Under the pieces are notes generated by a model. That model made no database searches. It was not told where the DNA came from and saw nothing but the letters and a program-made list of their open reading frames with translations. Shown here one piece after another: positions 1 to 13,263 of a stretch of DNA of 64,000 nucleotides. A program made the position numbers and the translations under genes. The first letter of the stretch is position 1. Each line of letters starts with the position of its first letter. This stretch comes from Chionoecetes opilio (Eukaryota > Arthropoda > Malacostraca > Decapoda > Majidae): the NCBI GenBank assembly GCA_016584305.1, contig JACEEZ010001781.1:58459-122458 (forward strand). The letters run 5' to 3'.

Positions 1-1176
1 CACTTTAATTTCCAAACTACCCTCATTCGGTTTCTATCCTTCTCTCTGTACCTTCATCTTAAGTTTCCTTTCAAACCGTTATACTGCAGCTACTGTAGAC
101 GGACATTGTTCTTCTCCTAAATCTATCAATAGTGGTCTTCTCCAGGGTTCTGTCCTATCACCCACTCTCTTTCTATTATTCATTAATGATCTTCTTTGTC
201 TAACTCAAGGCCCTATCCACTCCTACGCTGATGATTCTCCCTGCATTTTTCAATGTCTTTTATTAGACGTCCAACTCAACAGGAACTAAGTGATTCACGG
301 AGAAATGCCACCGAGCGCCTAACTTCTGATCTTTCTATAATTTCTGATTTGGGCAAAGCAAACCTTGTTTTGTTCAATGCCTCAAAAACCCAATTTCTTC
401 ACCTATCTACTCGACAAAACCTACTAGATAACTATCCCCTCTTCTTCAATGACACTCAATTATCTCCTTCTTCTACAATGAACATTCTAGGACTATCCTT
501 TACTAAAAATCTGAACTGGAAATCTCACATCTCATCTCTTGCTAAAACAGCTTCTAAGAAGTTAGGTGTCCTGTGGCGTCTGCGTCCTTTTTTTTCTCCC
601 TCCCAGTTGCTTTCTCTGTACAGGAGACGTATCCGCCCATGTATGGAGTATGTCTCACATGTTTGGAGGGGGATCCACTCATACAGCTCTCCTAAACAGG
701 GCTGAGTCAAAAGCTTTTCGTCTCATCAACTCTTCTCCTCTGACTGACTGTCTTCAATCTTTAAATCACCGCCGCAATGTTGCTTCTCTTGCTATCTTCT
801 ACCGTTATTTTCATGCTCACTGTTCCTCTGAACTAGCTAACTGTATGCCTCCCCCCCTCCCGCGGCCTCGCTGCACAAAACTTTCTACTCACTCATCCCT
901 ATTCTGTCCATCTTCCTATTGCAAGAGTTAATCAGTATCTTTACTCTTTCATCCCTTTCACTGGTAAACTCTGGAACTCTTTTCCTGTTTCTATTTTTCC
1001 ACTTTCCTACGACTTAAATCTTATCAAGAGAAGAGTAACAAGACACCTTCCGAACTAAATTGGCCTACCCCTCTTTATTTTTATTCTCTTAATGTCTTCT
1101 TTATAGGGACTGGCAACTAAGCGGGCTTTGTGTTACCTATTTTTGTTGTGCCCGTAATCAGTCCTTTGTGATGTAA
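1..1176 (+). pseudogene. Jockey-like LINE, 3' part of ORF2 and 3' end (copy 1)
   Basis: This is the reverse transcriptase C-terminal half and 3' end of a non-LTR retrotransposon. It enters from the left edge, so the 5' part lies outside the window. The palm motif YADD is encoded at 223-234. The upstream motif reads LLQGS where the second copy (36843-39672) has VPQGS. A one-base loss just after YADD shifts the frame (copy 2 has one more A there). The frame then resumes as RRPTQQELSDS and continues through MNILGLSFTKNLNWKSH, and a further shift lies near 660-700. The C-terminal YRYFHAHCSSELANC segment is intact here but interrupted by a stop in copy 2. The copy ends in TGTGATGTAAAA followed by a CA repeat. 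It is a dead copy; family assignment rests on motif pattern, not on a search. Confidence 0.85.
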
Positions 1177-1181
1177 AAAAA

Positions 1182-1219
1182 ACACACACACACACACACG
1201 CACACACACACGCACACGC

Positions 1220-1251
<32 letters not shown>

Positions 1252-1252
1252 T
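1182..1252. repeat. (CA)n microsatellite with CG interruptions
   Basis: CA repeat with scattered CGCA units. It sits exactly at the 3' end of the upstream LINE and directly abuts the interior of a second LINE, so it probably grew from the LINE tail. Confidence 0.95.
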
Positions 1253-1261
1253 CCCAATAAA

Positions 1262-2880
1262 AGAGGTGCGTTGCAACAAAAAATATGAATTAAGTCCGTA
1301 TATAACCCCATCATTAAAAAACAGCATTAAAGAAAAAAACAGACTAGAAAGACTAGTAAAGAAATGGCCATTAACCTACAAAGAAAATTATCGCAATTAT
1401 AGAAATACCTTAACATCAACCTTAAGATCTGCTAAAAATAAATACTATCAAGACCAATTGAAATGCAACCAAGGGGATGCGAAATCTCATTGGAGGTGTA
1501 TTAATTCCATACTTGGGCGATCGCCAAGAAAAAACAAGGAAACCAGAAGATTAGAGCCACCTTGCCCAGACGCTAACGTTCCTGACATGTTTAATGACCA
1601 TTTCTTAAATGTTGCTAATATTCCGCATAACGACGATGGCGCTCATAACCAGTATTTACGCAACTCACCTGATTATTCACAATATTTATCAACAGTAACT
1701 TATGAAGAGATAGAACATTATCTTAAAGCACTAAAGCCCAATGCCCCCGGTTATGATGATATTAGTCCTAAGGTTATAAAACATACAGCCACATATATAG
1801 CCAGCCCATTAGCACATATCATAAATCTGTCATTTCGACGAGGAATATTCCCAGATAAGCTCAAAACAGCCAAAGTAACTCCAGTTCACAAATCCGGGTG
1901 TAAAAGTGGTCTCTTTAATTACCGCCCTATATCAGTATTACCAGTTTTTAGTAAAATCATCGAAAGAGCAATCTCCAACAGACTCTGCAATTTCCTGGAA
2001 AATAACAATCTCTTAAACACCAGTCAACATGGTTTTCGAAGAAATCGCTCAACATAGTCTGCAGTATTACAGTTTGTTAGCAATATATACAAATATCTAA
2101 ACAGGAAGTTATATGTTGCAGGAGTATTTATAGATCTCTCAAAGGCATTTGATACACTAGATCACGGTATACTACTAAAAAAACTAGAAAATATTGGTGT
2201 CCGGGGTTTGCCAATAAAATTGTTCAGTAGCTACTTAAGCAATAGATCACAGTCTGTATAGTGTAACTACCACAGTCTGTAACATTACAAACACCTCACG
2301 AAAGGAGTTCCACAAGGATCAATACTAGGCCCCATTCTTTTTATAATATATATTTAACGATATGCCCCATGCAAGCACAAAACTTGAATTTGTCATCTAT
2401 GCAGACGACACCAACATATTGTTATCAGATGATAATATAAATTCCTTGCACACTAACCTGAATACAGAACTACATTTGGTAAATCAATGGATAAGGGCAA
2501 ATAAACTTATAATAAATGTGACTAAAACCTAAAAAGTGACAATTTTTTTTTCTTTTCTTCAAAATAGTTTAAAAAAATATAATATGCCTCCAATAACATT
2601 AGAAGATCAAATAATTCAACGAGTCAGCCATACAAAGTTTTTAGGTCTTTATATTGACGAGCATCTAAACTGGGGTCACCACATTAATGCAGTATACCTA
2701 AGTATATCTAAATTATGTGGAGTATTGTACAGGATTCGTCACCAACTTACTAAAGAAGCGATGATTACCATCTAATATACCTTATTTTACCCTAATGATC
2801 TAATCTCATGTATTGTGTTTCTGTCTGGGGTGGTACTGGGCCTTCTTATCTAAATAAATTATCGGTAGCGCAAAACAAAA
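1262..2880 (+). pseudogene. CR1-type LINE, linker and reverse transcriptase, degenerate
   Basis: A second, unrelated non-LTR retrotransposon. The frame from 1266 reads through the linker ahead of the RT (PYITPSLKNSIKEKNRLERL), then NYRPISVLP and QHGFRRNRST, where a stop occurs at 2055-2057. Other frames continue with LSKAFDTLDHGILLKKLEN, KGVPQGSILGPILF, the catalytic YADD at 2398-2409 and FLGLYIDEHLNWGHHIN near 2638-2690. It ends in YLNKLSVAQNK near 2880. In-frame stops near 2057 and 2258 and several shifts show it is dead. The endonuclease domain and 3' UTR are absent. The left boundary coincides with the CA tail of the preceding LINE, which suggests that the Jockey-like copy inserted into this one. 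RT wording suits the CR1/Crack/Daphne group; the exact clade is not resolved. Confidence 0.8.
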
Positions 2881-3164
2881 AAATTTGATGTATATTTTTC
2901 ATGTATTAATGTATTATATGTATTAATTTTTTTTTGGTAAGAAAGGGGAGGAAAAAATAGAAAGGAATCTGGAAAACAAGAAAATAAGGAGGGAAGGAGG
3001 GAAGGATGGAAGGAGGGTGAGGGCGGAGCGTGAAATGACGGTAAGTACATGACGGCCCATGATAACTCTGCTCCTATTCCTCCAATCCTCCGATTTTCTC
3101 GCGTTGTAACTGAATATAATAAGTCGGCGTGTGGCGATGGACAAGCAGTTAGGGAAAGGGGAAC
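2881..3164. other. Unassigned spacer, purine-rich in part
   Basis: AT-rich then purine-rich on the + strand (2940-3030). No coding or mobile-element signature seen. Confidence 0.5.
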
Positions 3165-3345
3165 AGGTGGATGGACAGGTGGAGGAGGCAAGTGGAGGGA
3201 CAGGTGGAGGAGGCAGGTGGAGGGACAGGTGGAGGAGGCAGGTGGAGGGACAGGTGGATGAGGCAGGTGGAGGGACAAGTGGAGGAGACACGTGGAGGAG
3301 GCAGGTGGAGGAGGCAGGTGGAGGGACAGGTGGGGAGGCAGGGGG
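3165..3345. repeat. GGTGGAGG-type minisatellite
   Basis: Tandem variants of AGGTGGAGGGACAGGTGGA with a unit near 24-30 bp. The + strand is G-rich. It generates spurious frames on both strands. Confidence 0.85.
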
Positions 3346-3526
3346 ATTGATCATTGAGAAGTAGCTCCACCGGTGTCCGATAGGGATCGAGCATGCTGTG
3401 CTATCTTCATAATTATCATTATCATTTTATCTTTATCATTTCAAATACGCGGATAGACATCAGCATATTTCGAATTTACTCGACCTTTTACCGAGATGAT
3501 AAATGTGAGGGAATGAGCCAGGGATG

Positions 3527-3592
3527 TGATTGTCATAACAGCAGCAGCATAACAGCAATAACAGCAGCAGCATAACAGCAGCAGTCATAACA
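3527..3592. repeat. CAGCAGCATAA short tandem repeat
   Basis: Repeated AGCAGCAGCATAACAGCA units, with CAGCAG blocks alternating with ATAA. Confidence 0.8.
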
Positions 3593-3637
3593 TTCCTAGA
3601 AATCCCGAACCCATGACGCCCGTGCGGCCGCACCTCT

Positions 3638-4402
3638 CGTTCACAACCTCGCATTGCGCTGTCTGAAGGAAGTCTGTGTGGCGTTCACTACCTCGCCTTG
3701 CGCTGTCTGAAAGAAGGCCGTGTGCGTGGCTGGCGTTCACTACCTCGCCTTGCGCTGTCTGAAGGAAGGCTGTGTGCGTGGCGTTCACTACCTCGCCTTG
3801 CGCTGTCTGAAGGAAGGCTGTGTGCGTGGCGTGGCGTTCACTACCTCGCCTTGCGCTGTCTGAAGGAAGGCTGTGTGCGTGGCTGTGACGTTCACTACCT
3901 CGCCTTGAGCTGTCTGAAGGAAGTCTGTGTGGCGTTCACTACCTCGCCTTGCGCTGTCTGAAAGAAGGCCGTGTGCGTGGCTGGCGTTCACTACCTCGCC
4001 TTGCGCTGTCTGAAGGAAGGCTGTGTGCGTGGCGTTCACTACCTCGCCTTGCGCTGTCTGAAGGAAGGCTGTGTGCGTGGCGTGGCGTTCACTACCTCGC
4101 CTTGCGCTGTCTGAAGGAAGGCTGTGTGCGTGGCTGTGACGTTCACTACCTCGCCTTGAGCTGTCTGAAGGAAGGCTGTGTGCGTGGCTGTGACGTTCAC
4201 TACCTCGCCTTGCGCTGTCTGAAGGAAGGCTGTGTGCTTGGCTGCGACGTTCACTACCTCGCCTTGCGCTGTCTGAAGGAAGGCTGTGTGCATGGCGTGG
4301 CGTTCACTACCTCGCCTTGCGCTGTCTGAAGGAAGGCTGTGTGCTGGCGTTCACTACCTCGCCTTGCGCTGTCTGAAAGAAGGCTGTGTGCGTGGCGTGG
4401 CG
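3638..4402. repeat. 48-bp minisatellite with 251-bp higher-order unit
   Basis: About 16 tandem copies of a unit that starts GTTCACTACCTCGCCTTGCG and ends GAAGGAAGGCTGTGTGCGTGGC. The basic unit is 48 bp, with variants of about 44 to 53 bp made by adding or losing GTGGC, TGTGAC or GTGCGT blocks. The variant order repeats: a segment beginning with the short variant AAGTCTGTGTGGC at 3670 recurs at 3921, an offset of 251 bp, and the following monomers match in type and order. Because 48 is a multiple of three the array stays open in several frames on both strands. I regard these frames as by-products. Confidence 0.9.
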
Positions 4403-5330
4403 GCCCGTGATTGTGTGTGTTAACGTAATGACCTCATCGCCCTCTACCTCATCAAACTCTCCTCATCGTTTAGACAAGTGTTGGCCGCGGTGAAGAACGT
4501 ACAGTCTTTGATGGTTGTTCTTGTAATGGCCGATTAGTGATCTATTATTAGAGGGGAAGTCTGCCTGGAGACACTGCTTGTGTCTCCACTCCACTTGACA
4601 CTGGGAAAATTTGTGATAATACTTTCTTTATGTGGACAAAATTTATGTAGGACAAAATTTAATCCGAAGGGGGAAAGTGTAAAGACTAAATAGTCATTAA
4701 GTTTTTGTAATATAAAACATAAATATAAGGATAATTTTATTTTTAATATACCAAATGATTTACATTGTAAGTTGTATACTGATTTTCTATGTATTTTTTC
4801 CAGTGTTCTGGTAAGTACCATGTAATGCAGCCCATCGCGAGACACCACTGGAGCTCCTCTGCGCCTTAGTGAAGTAATTGCGTGTTTCCCAGGCGTTAGG
4901 GCGATAAGATGTTAGGTTGTAACTTTGCTTGCCTTGCAGCTACACATTAATTCTGCAGACTTTTCCAGAGTAATGTCCTTGCCTGCGTACCACAGCGGGG
5001 ACCACAGGGGTAAGGGAGGGTAGGCATGGTGGCAAGAGCAGCTCTAATGGAGTGTTACATTATTTATTTGGGGAAGTGCAATCAGCCTCTACAAGGCTGA
5101 TTTTTTTCTTAGTTTTTACTGAGGGCTTTATAACAAAAACTCTACTAACCGCAACTTTCCTTTACAGCGCTGTATGGGAGTTTGAACTACCACCTTGCCC
5201 ATCCTTCAACCTTGCGTCATGGCACTGTTATAATTCTTGCCAACTTTGCTAGCTTTGTAACCATGATGAATAAAAAAAACCATGATAGCTCAATGCTCAT
5301 GACCCTACAGGGCTCTGGCGATGCGTTACG
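4403..5330. other. Unassigned sequence
   Basis: No RT, transposase or repeat structure recognised. The stretch 4600-4800 is AT-rich. Short frames lack recognisable domains. Confidence 0.4.
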
Positions 5331-5960
5331 AGAGGTGTGATTGTTGAGGGAGAGTGAGCGAGGACCAGTTAAGATAAAGTATGAGGAATTAAAAAGTAAA
5401 AAATGCGTGATTGGTAATTGTTTATGTGTAGAATGGAGAATATGGAATGCGATGCGCTGGGTTTGGGTAGAATGGGACGGAGGGTGAATTTAAGATGAAA
5501 TAGAGTTATGATGAACGACAGAAGTAGGAAAGATGGGAAAGTCGCCGTGTGAGCTATGGTTGGGACAGTGCAGGAAGAGGACAAGGTGGAATGAACTACA
5601 TGAGACAGAGCATCCAGAGAAGAGAGGAAAGGAGAGGTGAGGATTTAGGAAGGCAAGAGGTTGAGAAAGAGAGGCGCGTGTTGTTATGTAGTGCTACGAA
5701 GGCATGCGTGTGGCAGGAAGAGTAAAAGGAGGAGAGGCCAGGAAGGAAAAACATATATAATGGAAGGAGTGAGTTGAGAGGAAGTGAGCGGAAGAGGAAA
5801 GGCTAGAACAGTGAAGAACAGAGAGGGGCTGTTGGAGTGGTGAGGGGAGAAGAGGGGAAAAGAAAATATGCGTGTTGGAGGCCTAGTTTGGCGTGTACAG
5901 ATTGCTGAAAGTTACGTGATGCTAAGGAGCTACGAGGAGAAAGTCTAGGTCCTCCCTCTG
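5331..5960. other. Long purine-rich (A/G) tract
   Basis: The + strand is strongly purine-biased for about 600 bp (for example GAGAGAGGAAAGGAGAGGTG near 5620), but not a regular repeat. No coding signal seen. Confidence 0.6.
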
Positions 5961-6374
<414 letters not shown>

Positions 6375-6500
6375 GCACACACACACACACAAAGGTTTGT
6401 GAATGAAAACATTTCTGATATTCAGAATTCATTTTGCGTTTTTTTCCCCTTGAGCAGCAACACTTGATGAGTTATTACTGAAATATTTGTAGAGTATAAT

Positions 6501-7673
<1,173 letters not shown>

Positions 7674-8160
7674 CCAGATAGGAAGAAGCACAGAACAGAA
7701 GGAAGCACAGGGACAGGTGTTGAGGCCTTACTACACCTTGTTCTAAAATTATATTAATGTAAAATATTATTTTACTTCTTACTGTTAAACCTAATCCCTT
7801 TCACCACCTGATTAGCATAATGCCATCACGCCAGAAGCTGCTGTTAATTCATTGTGCATGTCTTATCACATCTCGGTAGACAAATACATATTAATATATA
7901 TTTAGTGTACGAAAGTAAGTTAATAGATAATCGTGAATTGAGTTATCAGTATGTAGTGAAGGAAGTATTCATTGATGAGTCCGCTGCTCATGTCATCAAA
8001 ATTTACTTGATGTCAATTAAGCCGCTGGAATAGCCGCTTTCCAACCAAAATTAGGGAGCCACTGTATGCGTGGGTGTGCGTGAGCGCGGCTGCGTGTAGG
8101 GCGACCGGTAACATTTGATAATTATTCCGTTCATAGCTACGTATTGTTCTGTTTAATTTA
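7674..8160. other. Unassigned AT-rich sequence
   Basis: No feature recognised. There is a small GC-richer patch at 8060-8110. Confidence 0.4.
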
Positions 8161-8311
8161 CGTGTCTGTCTGTCTGTCTGTCTGTCTGTCAGACAGTGTG
8201 TGTGTGTGTGGGTGTGTGTGGGTGTGGGTGTGGGTGTGGGTGTGGGTGTGGGTGTGGGTGTGGGTGTGGGTGTGGGTGTGGGTGTGGTGGGGTGGGGTGT
8301 GGGGTGGGGGT

Positions 8312-8405
<94 letters not shown>
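8161..8405. repeat. Compound (GTCT)n-(GGGTGT)n-(GT)n microsatellite
   Basis: Three adjoining simple repeats: GTCT (8163-8190), hexamer GGGTGT (about 8200-8305) and GT (8313-8404). The hexamer block has regularly spaced G triplets and could form G-quadruplexes. Confidence 0.95.
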
Positions 8406-8407
<2 letters not shown>

Positions 8408-9540
8408 CCTTCACCTCTGGACTTCATCACGCACACGTAACAGTCTCCAGCTGTTAGCCTCTCGAAAAGAGCTTAGAGTTCATAGAGACCCACCTTTGGG
8501 TACATATAGCTAGGCGTCAAGTGTGTGGGCGTCTTGCGGTGTGTCCAGTGTAATAAGATCAATAAATCCTGAAACCTCAACAAGTTATCAAGTGGAAGTA
8601 GATGGCGAAGAAATATTCTAGTTTCCTTAATACTTGGTTTTCTTTCCTTCGGGTGAGGGTGTTGCTGCAAAGCCTCCCTCGGCTACTCAATGCCTCGGCT
8701 AATCTGATGAGTCCTTTCTCCTGGCCAGGACGTAATTATTATGAAAATAATCAAAGATTGCTGACGCCATTTCTCCGTTTTAGAATTCGTTACGCAAAAA
8801 ACATATATTTAAAGATAATTTCTTTCAATTTAAATTGAAGATTACGCGAAGTGTTTCTACTTCAAGAAGGAAGACCACACATATTTACTACAAAGTTAAT
8901 GAACGATCTCAGTCCTGCCAATCTTTTATTTTTTTTTTTTTTTTTAAATAAATAGTGGTTGCATTCTAATTTGTGCTTAATATGGATTCCGTATGAATTT
9001 TTCTACTGACTTATAAATACACCATCTTTGTCAGAACATTTACAATGCACTGGAAGTTCCAGTGCATTGACTTTACTATAATAAATTATGTTTAACGTGA
9101 CTCGATTATAAAATATTTCAATTAACAGTTTTCTGCAATCTCAGTAAATCGTTTGAGAATACAATTATACCATTATAACACAACAACAAATTTGTTTATG
9201 GATTACGTAATAATGATCACAACTGGTTTAAAAGTTATTCATATTATATAAATCAATAGACCTCATATAACAATGTTTAATGTCATATATTTGTAGAATG
9301 TATCTCATGCTTACAAATAAGAGTGTTTCCTTTAAGATAAAAGCAAAAAAGTATCTTCTAAACGGATATAACAATTCAGTTAATGTTTGATATCATGAGT
9401 AATATTTTTGCGATGAGTAATGAGCAAATGAGTAATATGAGTTTAGATGGGAAGTATGTTTTACTGCAGCCTTAGTAATATTTATATACATGTTTAAGTA
9501 TATGTATATAAAAAATTAAAAAGCAATCAGTGATAACGTG
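8406..9540. other. Unassigned AT-rich sequence
   Basis: AT-rich, with a 20-plus poly-T run near 8925-8945 and a perfect small palindrome at 9043-9069. No coding or transposon signature found. Confidence 0.4.
9043..9069. repeat. Perfect 13-bp-arm palindrome
   Basis: CAATGCACTGGAA and its exact reverse complement separated by a single G. It could extrude as a hairpin. No similar copy seen elsewhere in the window. Confidence 0.85.
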
Positions 9541-9790
9541 TATAAGTTTGTGGTGTATATGTATTTGTGTGTGATGTATATGTATATGTATATGTGTGTA
9601 TGTATGTGTATGTATGTATTGTATGTGTATGTATGTATGTGTGTATTTGTATGCGTATGTGTGTATGTGTATGTATGTATATGTGCGTATGTATGTGTAT
9701 TTGTATGTGTACGTGTGCATACGTGTGTATGTATTTGTATGTGTATATTTCTATATGTGTTTGTGTATGGTTTGGTTTGTGAATATGTGA
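9541..9790. repeat. Imperfect TATG/TGTATG repeat
   Basis: Degenerate mixture of TATG, TGTA and TTTG units on the + strand. Confidence 0.9.
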
Positions 9791-9879
9791 ATATGCGCAT
9801 ACGATACTTCTAACTCTTTATGACTAACCAGATATGAGTGTACAGTATGGATAGGTACGTATGTGTTATATTAGATTAT

Positions 9880-10037
9880 GTGCCCTAGGTGATTATTGCA
9901 ATTTACGTAGATTATTTCTGGGAGCTCTTTAAAAATGTTCACGTTAAAAGTTCTCTGCCTAGATATTTGTGAAATGTTAATTTTCTTCGGGTTAAAGATG
10001 GGCAAATAAACATTTTTGACTTTGACTTTGACTTTGA
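9880..10037 (+). mobile_element. Probable LINE 3' end with (TTTGAC)n tail
   Basis: The segment ends GGGCAAATAAACATTTT followed by TTTGAC repeated three times. Short hexamer tails after an AATAAA-like signal are typical of CR1-group LINE 3' ends. No protein part is present, so the call is inferential. Confidence 0.45.
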
Positions 10038-10207
10038 AATGTTATCAAATGTCGTGTACCTCTGATACATTTTTGGCTGTCCACTTTTATTTCAATATAG
10101 CTATAACATCATTCGCAGTATCGATAAACTCAACATATTATTACTCGCTCATGATACCACTATCTATATTCAGAGACATAAACTTGAGAATATTCTACGC
10201 ATAGATT

Positions 10208-11075
10208 AGTTTCGATTATATTAGATTAGATTAGATTAGATATTTTATTGACCACACCAATACAAAGAAAATTCACATACTACATATCCTATGGTCCAAC
10301 AAAAGAAAACATAATTATGATGAATAACTAAATTATAAATCTTCATTCAACCTAAAGATTCACGCATATATCCGTAATATATTGTATATAGCTGTACACA
10401 CATCATCATCGGTCATTGTTCTTGAGAATAAATCATAGATACTTTTGATACTATACACGTTGCGAACACCACTAGATAAGGGACACTCTGGCATGACATG
10501 TTCTTCGGTCTGTATCTTGCCGCATGGACACAGCCTCTCATCCACCGGGAGACGGCCGCGTCCCCTCCTATTCCACCTGCCTGCCTCTATAGCTAAAGAG
10601 TGAGCTGACACACGGAAGCGTGTAAGAGCTTTCTATGCAATTCACTGATGTTATGCTTTCCAATATACAAAGATCGCACTGTTAAGTTGGGATTCATCAC
10701 ATTTAAATAGGTTATTCTTCTTGATGAAGCAGAATGCATGATGTTATTTTTAAGTGTATCCATTGCTTCTGCACAGTCATCAATATTATTGTTTATAAGA
10801 TCTGACACATAAGCCTTGGTATAATATCTCGTGTCCAGTACGATTCGCAAAGCAAAGCATAAGGGGTCATCCAGAGTACCAATAGACAGTTCTTAGTTAC
10901 TTTGGGGTCATCATCCATCCTAGATCGCTCCGCGTACATATTCGCATAAACAAATATTTGTCTACTTATAACAAGAGCTTGTATAGGTGGACACCCTGAT
11001 TCGATGTAACAAAGATCATTGCAAGTCGTACCTCGGACTCCCAGCATCTGTTTAACCAGTAAAGCTAAGGTTCCC
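10208..11075 (-). pseudogene. 5'-truncated LINE: ORF2 C-terminus with zinc-knuckle and (TAATC)n tail
   Basis: On the minus strand, successive frames read KQMLGVRGTTCNDLCYIESG, PPIQALVISRQIF, LYIGKHNISELHRK and SLAIEAGRWNRRGRGRLP, then a cysteine/histidine motif (LCPCGKIQTEEHVMPECP), and end in IYNILRIYA. This is the post-RT C-terminal region common to several arthropod non-LTR elements, where a CCHC-like knuckle follows a GRW(N)R motif. Frame changes near 10850 and 10600 show it is broken. The 3' end reads ATAAAATA and then TAATC repeated about four times (10218-10241 on the + strand ATTAG). Nothing of the RT catalytic core or the endonuclease is present, so it is a short 5'-truncated insertion. 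Confidence 0.75.
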
Positions 11076-11297
11076 AAAGTTGGGTGCGACCCACTGACCA
11101 CCGAGCCAGCCCCTCACACTGCCACGCCTGGTGTTCACATGACACTATTAATCATTGTTTTGTTTACCTCACAACCATTATGTGAGTTACTATTCACTCC
11201 AGATGGTCTTCAGAAATAGGAAGGAAGCATATAGTTTAGTGCAAGGGAGGAATAGAAGTTTCGGGTGATGTGTTCAAATATATCTTCCTTACATTAT

Positions 11298-11530
11298 TTA
11301 GTGAGCTCAGTAGCTCAGTGGTAAAGTGTTGCCGTTTCTAGACAAAACACTTTGGTTCGGATCCCCCACACTCCAATAACAGTTATCTTTTACCGACCTC
11401 GGACCCCGCCACCTCCTCTTCCATGGATCTGCCTCTCTTTTTGTTGAGCCCTTAATTTGTAGGAATATTAATTTTTTCACCTTGTATTTGTAAATCGTCA
11501 GTTAATAGAGTTTCTTTTTAAAATAAAAAT
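11298..11530 (+). mobile_element. tRNA-like SINE candidate
   Basis: An A-box-like TAGCTCAGTGGTAAAG is followed 38 bases later by a B-box-like GGTTCGGATCC. The T-stem and acceptor do not pair fully, so it is not a working tRNA. A tRNA-unrelated stretch runs to a TTTAAAATAAAAATTAAATT end. Only one copy is seen in the window, so it could also be a decayed tRNA pseudogene. Confidence 0.45.
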
Positions 11531-12150
11531 TAAATTAAATTCAATGAAAGTGATATTTAACTGACTTTTGTCGCTTAAAATTAAGCTTAAATGTTTCTGT
11601 GTTGGCGTACACAGGGTGGGTGTGGGGGAGCGCGCGTCACAGGCTGAGGGCGACAGGTAAACATAACACTTATAGTAACTCTAATACGCAACCTGCAACT
11701 TTATTCATTTACATGTATGTGTATTCATTGCAAAATTATTGACAAATGAACCAATTAACGCATTATGAGAGAGAAAAAAATGATTCGCAGGAAGTAAAAG
11801 TTCCCAGAAAAGTGTTCCAGTCCTCTCCTCACACGCCTTTCAGTCTCGTTTCACAAAACAGATGATTAAGAAAGCAAAAAACCGAGCATTCATAATACTT
11901 AAGTTAGTGATCGCAGACAAATATTTATCACTCTTATGTTCTAATTATGTGACTATGTTTGTTGTAGTGTTGTCTGTACTTCCTCTAACAGTAGCCTTCC
12001 ATGACCTGCCTCCACCTGCCTCGCCTCGCCCCCCTTCATAATAGCCACCACAACAACGGATTTTTTCTTATATTTTAGTAAGACGAGCGAACAGCCAATA
12101 AAAACTAGATTTGGCTTCTGTCATATTTTCTAGCTCTTTATTTTACTCAT
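11531..12150. other. Unassigned sequence
   Basis: No clear feature. It may include the 5' flank of the Mutator-like fragment that starts near 12151; the C-rich patch at 12001-12035 is unexplained. Confidence 0.35.
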
Positions 12151-12780
12151 CATGCCTCGCAGTAAGCGTAAAGAGCTTTAGAAGGCTCGAGAAAGAGCTC
12201 TAAACAGGGCAAAACTTGAGCTATTGAAGGACAGTGGTGGTGGTGGTGGTGAAGGTTCATCAACCACCAACGCGGGACCAAGTCATCGGACAGGCTTTGA
12301 AGAGGCCATTAAAAATAAGAAAATAACTATTACATCATGATAGAACAACAGAGGATGAGAGTGAGGGGCTAGTAGTCCTCAAGAAAAAAAGATTTGAAAA
12401 CTTAGTGAAGTGTATAGGCAAGTGTGATGATTGTGATGGTAAACTCACTCTGCACACAAGATACGATAATTGCTGTGTTTTTGGTAGTGCAACGCAGTGA
12501 GTGTGAGAAGATTACGTATGAAGATGTGCCTGAACATGTCTCTGATGAAATGATGACGAAGAAAGATGTAACAGACACCAATGATACCCTAGTATTATAT
12601 TCATCTGTAAGTATTTCAGATACATACCTATATCTATAGAACTGTAATAGTCTTCCCTCTCAAAGAGAAGAAAGAAGGAGACCAGGAAGCAATAATTTGA
12701 GCAAAAAATATCTGTAAATTAACTGAAAGAATGATGTTAAAGTCACTCCAAAACTTTAGGCGGCGTTTCTGGATAAAGTA
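12151..12780 (+). pseudogene. Mutator-like transposase N-terminal fragment (copy 1)
   Basis: An ATG at 12151 opens MPRSKRKEL, a stop, then ARERALNRAKLELLKDSG and a glycine run. Further on, in shifted frames, come LVKCIGKCDDCDGKLTLHTR (a CxxC pair), then KITYEDVPEHVSDEMMTKKD and VTDTNDTLV. The basic N-terminus, CxxC and following acidic stretch suit the start of a Mutator-like (MULE) transposase in animals, but I cannot confirm this without a search. TTCATCT|GTAAGT near 12606 looks like a splice donor. Several stops make it a pseudogene. The part from 12317 recurs at 15012-15289 plus 16241-16445, where a foldback element splits it. Confidence 0.4.
12588..12594. other. Empty target site CCTAGTA of the foldback element
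   Basis: In this copy the sequence ATACCCTAGTATTATATT is uninterrupted. In the second copy the same CCTAGTA occurs on both sides of a 951-bp insertion (15283-15289 and 16241-16247). Confidence 0.9.
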
Positions 12781-13263
12781 TTTCCTTTTACTTCAAAGAA
12801 ATAAAACTTATTCAGTTTTCATAATAAATCAATGCTGTAAAAGGTATTTTGATCACAAAACACTACTCTAAAAATATGTTCAAACAAAATTCTTAATTGG
12901 AAAAAAGTAAGTTATATGTAGTCAATTTTATCTTATAAACTTACAAAACTTTAGCCTTTTCAAAAACATGCTTATAACGTCAGACATGTAACGTTTATGT
13001 TAAATCTGTCTAAACATAGATTTGCATATATAATAAATATTCAACTCATCAACGTGCATCAAATTTGAAACATTAGTATCAGAGATGTATTCGATATAAT
13101 ATACGCACAAAAATAACTTTTTTATTTAAATTTTTTTTTTTTATGGAAACTCAGATATTGGCTGATACACGTATTATACATTGCTAAGACTATGAAGAAG
13201 ATTCCCTGAAAGTTTCGTTGGAATCCATCGACAAATAAGGGACTAGCCTTGTCATGGAGAAAT
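12781..13263. other. Unassigned AT-rich sequence
   Basis: No gene or repeat recognised. Confidence 0.4.

Noticed and set aside
3585..4329. Overlapping frames on both strands in the 48-bp minisatellite
   Set aside because: The unit length is a multiple of three, so openness is expected. Both strands and more than one frame are open, and indels between monomers shift frames freely.
8200..8305. Telomeric repeat
   Set aside because: The hexamer GGGTGT differs from the arthropod TTAGG type and grades into GT repeats. The ATTAG run near 10220 is only four units and is the tail of a LINE.
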